Assembly: GCF_902167145.1 (NCBI RefSeq)
Contig: NC_050104.1
Span: 7,524,001 to 7,588,000 of the forward strand
Origin: Zea mays
Lineage: Eukaryota; Streptophyta; Magnoliopsida; Poales; Poaceae
Length of the DNA stretch: 64,000 bases
Direction: 5' to 3'
Shown: positions 56,833-64,000 of the stretch, one piece after another
Layout of the letters: every line of letters starts with the position of its first letter
Numbering within the stretch: position 1 is the stretch's first letter
Notes under the pieces: generated by a model
Database searches by the model: none
Told to the model about the DNA's origin: nothing
Seen by the model: the letters and a program-made list of their open reading frames with translations, nothing else
Position numbers and translations under genes: made by a program

Positions 56833-57299
56833 CTCACAACGATTGTTTTTTGTCACACTATATCGAGTTGGTTGTTCAATTGTTTTCCGACAATTTATTT
56901 CACGGCTAAAGACATATATATGTGTTGGTTTAAAAAAAAGGCATTTACATATCGCTGCTAGCTATGGAATCGTGTGAATCTAGCACGAGCATTTACATAC
57001 CACCAATCAAGTGGAAAAAAAGAGAGAAAGAAATAGCTGTTAACACTACACGTCTATACCACAACGACCTTGTTGTGTGGTAGCATTATGCTTGTTTGCT
57101 ATCCAGCTGTTTGGTTGTGAGGATCAGCATATCCGGGTCAAAGCCATGCACTCGTGCAAACCAAAACAACTCCACTTATTTTGTTGTTTGTCCAAAATTA
57201 ACCAGGATCAACAGAGCCCCTGTTTGGTTTGCTGTTTGGCTGCACGACTCAACTACATATCTAAAATTACAATGCCATAAACTAAAACGCTTTTCAAAA
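56833..57299. other. Spacer, no gene
   Basis: CCCTGTTTGGTTTGC at about 57218 resembles a Harbinger-type terminus, but no partner was found. Confidence 0.35.
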
Positions 57300-57425
57300 C
57301 ACTTACAAATTTACACAGTTATAAATTACACTTATAAATTTACACAGTTATAAATTACACTTGTAAATTTACACAATTATAAATTACAATGTCATAAATT
57401 ACATAAAATTACACAATTATAAATT
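57300..57425 (+). repeat. Tandem repeat of about 29 bp (TTACACAGTTATAAATTACAC)
   Basis: Four to five imperfect copies of AAATTTACACA(G/A)TTATAAATTACA. Confidence 0.85.
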
Positions 57426-57880
57426 TACTTGAGCAACTGAGCTAATCAAGTGTAAACACCAAAAACAAAATTTAAAGCTGAATCAATTGTACAATCACCA
57501 GATATACTTGAAAATCAAAATTTCAGTTCTAAGTTCTCAAACACCAAAAACCATATATATGGTCCAACAGCCTGGAGTTTCCACAATTGACCTTTTTGGG
57601 CAGAGGAAAGAGATATATAATCCAACAGCCTCACTGTTACAATAGTATATGTTCTTGAACCAATGGGATTCTGCTTGGCTTGCAATCGGCTGTTCCATCT
57701 CCATAAGACATAAGGCAACCAATCATGCAAAGCACCAGGCATGACAGTGAGGCTCTATTGGCAGAATGGCCCGTTGGGTTCAACTCAAAATATAAAGTAA
57801 AAAACACAGGCTTAATCACTCAACTGGCTTATATGTTCTCAAACACTAAAAACCAGCTACTATATAGTGTAGCCAGCTAC
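57426..57880. other. Spacer with inverted short repeats
   Basis: ATAATCCAACAGCC and GTCCAACAGCC words near 57560-57630 recur; no gene supported. Confidence 0.35.
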
Positions 57881-57887
57881 TAGATAG

Positions 57888-58420
57888 TGACAAAGGACAG
57901 AGATAGGAGTATCTGTTCTTATTTCTCAAACACCAAAAACCAGATCAAGTGTATGTTCTCAAACACCAAAAATTTTGTTCTCACTTCTCAAACACCAAAA
58001 ACCAGATCAAGTGTATGTTCTCAAACACCAAAAATTCTGTTCTCACTTCTCAAACACCAAAAACCAGATCAAGTGCAGCAGATACTTGTAAACATCAGTT
58101 ACAATATTGGATTGGTATCCAAGAGTTACAAGTAACTCAAAAATCAGAAAAAGTTGATATTAGCCAGCTAAACAGATAAAGTGTAAATCTGAAATAGTTA
58201 TTAATATTAGCCTCATCTCATCAAAATTGATCCTACATGACAGTGTAGCCAGCTACTAGATAGTGACAAAGGATAGAGATGGGAGTATTTGTTCTCAATT
58301 CTCAAACACCAAAAACCAGATCAAGTGCAGCATATCTGTTCTCAAACACCAAAAATTCTGTTCTCATTTCTGAAACACCAAAAACCAGATCAAGTGCATC
58401 AAATACTTGTAAACATCAAA
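57888..58420 (+). repeat. Satellite-like array of CTCAAACACCAAAAACCAGATCAAG type
   Basis: At 57910-58080 three copies of a unit of about 63 bp alternate TTCTCAAACACCAAAAACCAG and GTATGTTCTCAAACACC; two more occur at 58295-58400. A separate 58-bp block starting AGTGTAGCCAGCTACTAGATAG also occurs twice (57870, 58243). Confidence 0.85.
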
Positions 58421-58496
58421 TTAGTGGCTGGCTAACTGAGTAGGCTTAATATTCACTTTTGTTATCATCATTGGCATAAAGGACACACACATCATA

Positions 58497-58800
58497 TCAA
58501 GTGTAGCATACTAGCATATCTGATCTTAAACAAGGAAATTCATAGAACTCACGAAAAACATCATTGTTCTTAAGTAGCATATAGGATACAACAAGTGTAT
58601 CATCTCTGTTCTTAAGTAGCATATAGGATAGATGGAATATAGCAAGTGTACCAAATCTGTTCTTAAAGGACAGACACATCAGATCAAGTGTATCATATCT
58701 GTTCTTAAACAGGGAAATACATAGAACTCAGGGAAACATCATTGTTCTCAAGTAGCATCTAGGATAGATGGAATAGAGCAAGTGTATCAAATCTGTTCAG
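58497..58800 (+). repeat. Imperfect repeats of CTGTTCTTAAGTAGCATATAGG type
   Basis: Three to four rounds of ATC(T)GTTCTTAA, AAGTAGCATATAGGATAGATGG and GAACTCA-GAAACATCATTGTTCT, immediately 3' of the Myb/SANT-like fragment. Confidence 0.75.
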
Positions 58801-58801
58801 A

Positions 58802-59494
58802 TCAGGTGTGGTAGTGCTTGGCTAGGAAAGTCTTGAGCCATAGGTCACGATCATCAGGAGTCATGTCCATGAACACCAGGGAGGTGGCCTTGTGCTCCAT
58901 CATGTGGTTCAGGGCATACATGAGAGCCTCCCTAGAGAACCCATGACAGTTGATTACAACATTATATATCCCAGGTGCTGCTTCAGCATGTATGCTTTCA
59001 TGGACAGCAACAGCAACATCTGAAATAACCTCTTTCATCCCATTGAACACAGCAACATCCTCATCCGTCATGAACCTCTTCCTCTTCCCTAAGTTAGGCT
59101 TGCTATCATTGGAGTCACCAGGGGTACCCTTGTCAACAGTCTTCCCCTTGCCAGTTAGATTGGAACAATCAACAAACTCTAAGGTCACTTCAATGCCATC
59201 ATCTAGGATGTCAACAACTTCAGTTGGCTTGCCCAAAGGCTCATTTGAACCCATTGCAAACCTACCTGTAGCAACCCCACTTCCAAATATGATTTGCATA
59301 GGCATATAGTTCTCTATGGGCCTATTGAGGTAATCAACATCTTTTGGGTGATCCTATTTTGTTAGCAACTCAATTAGAACAAGAGAATTTGAAGTGGAAG
59401 AGTGCCATTAACAGGTTAGAAAAATGGAAGGTGTTGGTCCTAACCTTGATGTAAGCAGCATAATGACCATCTTCTAAGCTTATGACAATGTTAT
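58802..59494 (-). pseudogene. Myb/SANT-like domain protein, C-terminal part, truncated by an LTR element
   Basis: Two exons on the minus strand: 59445-59494 (5' end missing, reading ISLEDGHYAAYIK before a GTTAGG donor) and 58802-59353 (starting DHPKDVDYLNRPIENY after a TAG acceptor, in phase, 183 codons and stop). The first exon and the start of the second are the end of a Myb/SANT-like DNA-binding domain of the kind found in L10-interacting-MYB-like proteins and PIF/Harbinger ORF1-type proteins. The rest has a KRKRF basic motif and a conserved-looking tail (FSREALMYALNHMMEHKA, DRDLWLKTFLAKHY). An LTR element begins exactly at 59495, so the upstream exon part is displaced to beyond that element or lost. 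Confidence 0.7.
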
Positions 59495-60917
59495 TGTAAC
59501 ATCCCAATTTCTAACCCAGGTTTGAAACCCTAATCTAACCCCCTTCTTATTATCTTTCCCCAAAACTTCCCTAGATTTTTCCATCATATGCATACACTTT
59601 GTTTGAATATGAACACCTCACTTAGATTTTATTTTCCAGCACCTAGATTATCTATTAAATTAATTGTTCAAAAGAAAAGAATATAAAAAATGGATAAATT
59701 ACCTATTCCATCCTTCCCTTGATGCATAAATTACCTATTCTTTCTACCACTACCTAGGCCAGGATTTCAGGGTGGGATATTTGCATTGTGAGTAGAGAGA
59801 TAGCCCGCATTAACATATATCTTTTGGATATGAAATGTGGGTTGGGAGAAAGGGCAATGTGTTTCTTCAAAAGAGGTTTTTAGAAAAACGGATGTGCGAT
59901 GAAGGGTTTTCACCCTCATCACCTCGGAGTGGGATGATCAGGGACTCCCTGGTTTAGGGGAGGGCCTAAGGTGTTGACTCAGCTGGTTTAGGCGTGAGCA
60001 GAAAGGATTGTCTCCTCATATAAGGACCGGTTTGTCATCTTCACTACCTGTACTCTTTAATAGTACAACCACTCGAGACTGTGTGGGCAGTCACTCAATC
60101 TGAACTCGTACGGTTCAACCCCAGGGTTATGAAGGCTGGGGAGCACCAGGAGGATAAGGAGGGGGAATGTTTTGTCCGGTTTGGACATGGCGGTGGCCTG
60201 ACTCCTTTCGGTATAACCGTTAAGGTTAGGACGTGCGAGGAAAGAAAGAGATCCGGCATTCGGGTCTCGCGACGGCGAGATCGCAGAAACCGAACTAGTG
60301 GGTAAAGTGTACCCCTCTGCGCAGAGTTGCAACCTATTCGAATAGTCCGTGTCCACTGGTATGGACGAGTCTGGTGTGGTATGACAATTAGTGTTTTTAT
60401 AACCTCCGTGAACAGGGAAATGTGCGTGTAAGTGTGTACTGAAAAAGAAAACAAGGCCACGGGAGCGGGAAGCTCAGTGGTGGTTGAGTATTTTGTAACT
60501 TTTAAGTCTTTGGGGAAAAACCTTACAACAACTGCCTTTCTCTAAGAAAATGAAGAGTGACTTCAACTCCACCAAATAAAGCATGTATGATATAGGTCTC
60601 TTTCTCTTTACGGGAGCGGGGTGGGCTTGCGGAATACCTAGTGTATTCACCTAGATTTATTTATGTTTTTCAGCAGCCGAAGACTTCTTTTCTGTTATGC
60701 TTGATTAACAGGGCTATGTCTGCACCCAGTTCTGCCTGTGGCTTGGGCTAGTATATTTTTCTACTGCGCTTTATATTCTGGCTCTCTTGAGCTTGTACCC
60801 GGTATTGTAATAACCTTTATTTAAACTCTGTACTATTTGAAGTAAGGAATGTGTTTACTAGCCTCCTGGGACTAGTAATTGTATCACATTTGAGTCCTAA
60901 AGGATCGGGACGCTTCA
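59495..60917 (+). mobile_element. LTR (5' LTR in sense) of a gypsy-like or unclassified element
   Basis: Begins TGTAACATCCCAATTTC and ends GGGACGCTTCA; directly followed by GGTGGTATCGGAGCC, a primer-binding site for initiator Met tRNA with one change from TGGTATCAGAGCC. Length 1,423 bp. The 3' LTR would lie beyond the window because a copia element interrupts the interior. Confidence 0.75.
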
Positions 60918-60918
60918 G

Positions 60919-60932
60919 GTGGTATCGGAGCC
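60919..60932 (+). other. Primer-binding site
   Basis: GTGGTATCGGAGCC, one base after the LTR end. Confidence 0.7.
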
Positions 60933-61058
60933 ATAGGATTGGCCGTAGGTCGCAGCCCTGACCTTAAAACTTGCCTTAAAAGAAAATACCTCTTACCACA
61001 AGAAAAATCTTCTCTCCTTTTCCCCCGATATTGACAGACCCTTCTTTTCCTATTCTAG

Positions 61059-61914
61059 ATGGAAGACTCTCTGGTCATTAGGACATCCTACTGCTCAGAG
61101 GTGGAGGGGTTCCCACATCTGTTGCGAAGTTGTGCGCTTCGCATGGGAATTCGCAAGAAGCCAGAATATGTCTGGAAGGAGTATCTCGAGAATGGAATGG
61201 AGAAGTGCTCTATGGCAGTCTACCTGGGAGAAAGCCGAAACTACCCGAACCATCCTTCTTTCCAAGTCACTTTCACCGGATACCGCTTCCTAGATACTTG
61301 CCAGAATGTTGCCCGAAAAGCCCTCCGACAACTATGCCAGGGCTACAGCAGAGTAACCTTTGAAACCCCCCCTCCGCTACTTCCCACCCAGCAACAAAGA
61401 TACCCCCACCTGGAGGAAAAGACTTCAGGCCTTGTCAGGAGGAGACCCTATCGAGGATGACCCCACCATCGTCTACATGGCTGGATACCTCCACACCCTC
61501 GATAACCAATATGATGACCTAGCCTCCCACTGCACCCACCTAAACTCCCGGGTGGAAAGCCTGGAGCAACAAGTCAGGGAACTTACAAAGGAGAAGGCGT
61601 CCCTTCAAGAGAGCCTCGAGATAGCAGAAGGCGAGGAAACCAACACCCGTGAGGCCTACCGCACTCTGAAGATGGATTACGACAAGAAGCTGAAGAAGCT
61701 CGCCCCCGCAAGAAAAATCCGCAAGAAGACCAAAAGCCAAGGATGTCAGACTGAGCAGAAGGAAGAAGCCCCTCCAGCCCTACCTCCTACCAGAATAGGG
61801 AACTCGTCCGACACCGAGGAAATGTCCCTAGCCAGCCTCGATGACCTTCTCAAGGAATTTGGGGACACTTTAGAGAAGGAGTTTGGAAGTACCCTAGATA
61901 GCACTCGCGTGTAA
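61059..61914 (+). pseudogene. Retroelement ORF of the unclassified plant type, one frameshift
   Basis: The first frame (61059-61370) reads MEDSLVIRTSYC, LENGMEKCSMAVYLGESRN and FTGYRFLDTCQNVARKALRQ. After a run of seven C at 61366-61372 the matching continuation lies in the next frame (RYFPPSNKDTPTWRKRL, DDPTIVYMAGYLHTLDNQYD) and ends at 61914. This layout, with a YLG...H / ARKALR.LC / PPL.RYFPP / DDPT core then a long coiled coil (about 61495-61690) and a basic segment (KKLKKLAPARKIRKKTK), is known to me from grass proteins annotated as unclassified retrotransposon ORFs. Its role is not established. One extra C (or a sequencing error) explains the shift. Confidence 0.65.
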
Positions 61915-62094
61915 TGAACTTATGGTAGTTGTGTGCTGTAATGAACTGGTGTAATTGTAAGGGAATTAGGCTTACACCTACTTCCTAATTGATTTTGGTG
62001 GTTGAATTGCCCAACACAAATAATTGGACTAACTAGTTTGCTCTAGATTATATGTTCTACAGGTGTCAAAGGTTCATCTACAACTATACTAAAT

Positions 62095-62545
62095 CGACTG
62101 TCCGGAATACCGTAGATTATTCCGGACAGGAGAAGCTTTTTGGAAAAACAGGCCAAGCGTGGACCGTCCGGGCCCTTACGGTGGACCGTCCACGACACAA
62201 GGATGACCCTCGGACAGAACCAATGCAAAAATCCGAGTCTGCACTATGGACCGTCCGGAGGATAAGCACGGACCGTCTGAGACCTCGCTCAGACCGTCCG
62301 GCCTCAGGCGCGGACCGTCCGGTAGGCAAGGATCCGAAAAACCCGAAGGTGACGGGTTCGGAAGAATGAATTATAGCGGCCTTGCGGACCGTCCGGGGTG
62401 CACGACCGGACCGTCCGCGACTGGGTCTGTCTGACATCTGACGACGCATTAAATGCAATATAGCCGTTACTGCTGACCGTTGCATTTTTAGCCGTTGATC
62501 TACAGGGGCGGACCATCCGGACCTGGCGGGCGGACCGTCTGCGCT
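62095..62545 (+). repeat. CGGACCGTCCG palindrome cluster in the LTR
   Basis: About a dozen copies of GGACCGTCCG or close variants (GACCGTCTG, GACCATCCG), ending about 40 bp before the TATA box. Confidence 0.9.
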
Positions 62546-62583
62546 CAGCAGAATGGAGTAACGGCTAGGAAGTGGTTGGTGGC

Positions 62584-62591
62584 TATAAATA
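62584..62591 (+). promoter_or_regulatory. TATA box of the copia LTR
   Basis: TATAAATA followed by a CAACCCCAACCACC leader, as in the reverse fragment at 227-234. Confidence 0.6.
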
Positions 62592-63183
62592 CAACCCCAA
62601 CCACCTCCATTCACTTAACCCAAGCATTCCAACCTTCAACATTCAATACAAGAGCTAGCAATCCATTCCAAGACACATTCAAAGCCTCCATCTCTCCAAG
62701 TTTCACAATTGAGAAAAGAGATCATTAGTGATTATTGACTTGAGAGAGAAAGTGGTCCGTGTGTTATTTGTCGCTCTTGTCGCTTGGTTTTTGCAATCGT
62801 GCTTTCTTTCTTGATTCTTTCTTGCGATCAAAACTCACTTGTAATTGAGGCAAGAGACACCAATCTTGTGGTGGTCCTTGTAGGAACTTTGTGTTCCAAG
62901 TGATTGAGAAAAGAAAGCTCACTCGGCCCGAGGGACCGTTTGAGAGAGGGTAAGGGTTGAAAGAGACCCGGCCTTTGTGGCCTCCTCAACGGGGAGTAGG
63001 TTTGAGAGAACCGAACCTCGGTAAAACAAATCCGCGTGTCTCACTTCATTATTCGCTTGCGATTTGTTTTGCGCCCTCTCTCGCGGACTCTATTATACTT
63101 CTAACGCTAACCCGGCTTGTAGTTGTGATTATTTTTGAGATTTTCAGTTTCGCCCTATTCACCCCCCCTCTAGGCGACTTTCA

Positions 63184-63199
63184 ATTGGTATCAGAGCCC
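63184..63199 (+). other. Primer-binding site of the copia element
   Basis: ATTGGTATCAGAGCCC directly after the LTR; complementary in kind to the 3' end of initiator Met tRNA. Confidence 0.85.
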
Positions 63200-63231
63200 G
63201 GTGCTTCATTAGAGCCTAACCGCTCGAAGTG

Positions 63232-64000
63232 ATGTCGGGAGATCACACCAAGAGGGAGATGGAGACCGGCGACAAGCCCACTACGAGCCACGGGAGCACT
63301 TCATCGGAAGAGTCACGCACCAAGAGGAAGGAGAAGAAAAAGGACTCCTCCAAACGGAAGGAGAAAAGATCTTCTTCTTCACACCACAAAGAGAAGAAGG
63401 AAAAATCTTCTTCTCACAAGTCGCATCGGAAAGGCGACAAGCACAAGAGGATGAGGAAAGTGGTCTACTACGAGACCGACACTTCATCAACATCGACCTC
63501 CGACTCCGATGCGCCATCCGTAACTTCTAAGCGTCAAGAGCGCAAGAAGTTTAGTAAGATCCCCTTACACTATCCTCGTACATCTAGACCTACTCCATTA
63601 CTTTCCGTTCCATTAGGCAAACCGCCAACCTTTGATGGCGAAGATTATGCTAGGTGGAGTGATTTAATGAAATTTCATCTAACCTCACTCCACAAAAGTA
63701 TATGGAATGTTGTTGAGTTTGGAGCACAGGTACCATCCATAGGGGATGAAGACTATGATACGGACGAAGTGGCCCAAATTGAGCACTTCAACTCTCAAGC
63801 TACAACCATTCTTCTCGCCTCTCTAAGTAAGGAGGAATACAACAAGGTGCAAGGGTTGAAGAATGCAAAGGAGATTTGGGACCTTCTCAAGACCGCGCAC
63901 GAGGGTGATGAACTCACCAAGATCACCAAGCGGGAAACGATCGAGGGGGAGCTCGGTCGTTTTCGTCTTCGCCAAGGGGAGGAGCCACAAGATATGTACA
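63232..64000 (+). CDS. Copia gag polyprotein, N-terminal part (UBN2 family)
   Basis: Open from the first ATG after the primer-binding site to the window end (256 codons, no stop). Residues 1-110 are Ser/Lys/Glu-rich and low in complexity (KRKEKKKDSSKRKEK, VVYYETDTSSTSTS). From about residue 130 the gag_pre/UBN2-type domain follows: KPPTFDGEDYARWSDLMKFHL at 130-150, then WNVVEFG, LASLSKEEYNKVQGLKNAKEIWDLL and LKTAHEGDE. Gag packages element RNA into cytoplasmic particles. The basic Ser-rich N-terminus fits the SIRE/Opie-Ji lineage. Zinc knuckle, protease, integrase and reverse transcriptase would lie outside the window. No frameshift was seen, so the element may be recent. Confidence 0.85.
   Translation, partial: MSGDHTKREMETGDKPTTSHGSTSSEESRTKRKEKKKDSSKRKEKRSSSSHHKEKKEKSSSHKSHRKGDKHKRMRKVVYYETDTSSTSTSDSDAPSVTSKRQERKKFSKIPLHYPRTSRPTPLLSVPLGKPPTFDGEDYARWSDLMKFHLTSLHKSIWNVVEFGAQVPSIGDEDYDTDEVAQIEHFNSQATTILLASLSKEEYNKVQGLKNAKEIWDLLKTAHEGDELTKITKRETIEGELGRFRLRQGEEPQDMY

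Larger units (their letters stand above)
61956..63183 (+). repeat. 5' LTR of the copia element
   Basis: 1,228 bp. The head (TTGATTTTGGTGGTTGAATTG, CACAAATAATTGGAC) is shared with the reverse fragment 1-855. Confidence 0.8.
61956..64000 (+). mobile_element. Copia element (SIRE/Opie-Ji-like), 5' part, open at the window end
   Basis: The 5' LTR is 61956-63183 (TGTAAGGGAATTAGG...GGCGACTTTCA), then the primer-binding site ATTGGTATCAGAGCCC and a gag frame from 63232. The LTR has a palindrome cluster of CGGACCGTCCG type and a TATAAATA box. Inserted 41 bp after the stop of the frame ending at 61914. Confidence 0.85.

Noticed and set aside
57888..58420. Regularly spaced repeats resembling a CRISPR array
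   Set aside because: Units are contiguous and imperfect, with spacer parts themselves repeated; plant nuclear context; a satellite-like tandem array explains it.

Overview
The window looks like intergenic nuclear DNA of a grass, most probably an Andropogoneae/Panicoid species such as maize or a close relative. The basis is two plant genes (an EXORDIUM-like protein and a PP2A phosphatase activator) with GC-rich monocot-style coding sequence, set in deeply nested LTR retrotransposons, a CACTA transposon, a Helitron, MITEs and tRNA-derived SINEs. Nothing bacterial or organellar was seen. The species call is inference from element style; no database was searched.

Layout. 1-4310: reverse-oriented LTR fragments (copia-type 1-855, gypsy-type 856-2478, copia-type about 3240-4310). 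4311-6685: low-complexity and GC-rich spacer with two TIR elements. 7166-8152: intact intronless EXORDIUM-like gene. 8373-21318: CACTA transposon with perfect 34-bp termini and a GAG target duplication. It carries a TnpA-like gene in ten exons and only the C-terminal (DUF4216) part of TnpD. A young 8.1-kb non-autonomous LTR element (11692-19808) sits inside exon 6 of the TnpA-like gene. 21957-30284: two direct repeats of about 727 bp flank a 6.1-kb copia-like element (22928-29069) with identical LTRs but no coding capacity, and a small PPR gene fragment. 30557-42067: probable copia solo LTR split by a second, very young 9.1-kb non-autonomous element (31030-40178). 43088-43915: Harbinger-like TIR element. 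44292-49455: solo LTR of the same gypsy clan in + orientation, split by a 1.27-kb Helitron carrying a PP2C gene fragment. 50407-54106: PTPA gene, two exons, with a hAT-like MITE, a SINE and a Stowaway MITE in its intron. 54498-56832: nested MITEs, a tandem repeat and a second SINE. 57300-59494: satellite-like repeats and the C-terminal part of a Myb/SANT-like protein gene, truncated by an LTR element (59495-61955). That element is interrupted by a copia element (61956 to the window end) whose gag is open at the edge.

How it works together. Only EXORDIUM-like and PTPA look like functional host genes. The rest is a stratified record of transposition: insertions with matched target duplications give the relative order. 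Three patterns deserve attention. First, a gypsy-like clan has LTRs of 3.4-3.9 kb around only about 1.3 kb of non-coding interior; two full members (0 and 2 LTR mismatches seen by eye) and one solo LTR occur here. Second, a copia-like element of 6.1 kb has identical 268-bp LTRs and no coding capacity, so it was presumably mobilised in trans. Third, four separate copia-type LTRs each place a cluster of short palindromic motifs just upstream of the LTR TATA box, using three different motif sequences.

Coordinates of splice sites, LTR ends and target duplications were read by eye and checked for phase or length.
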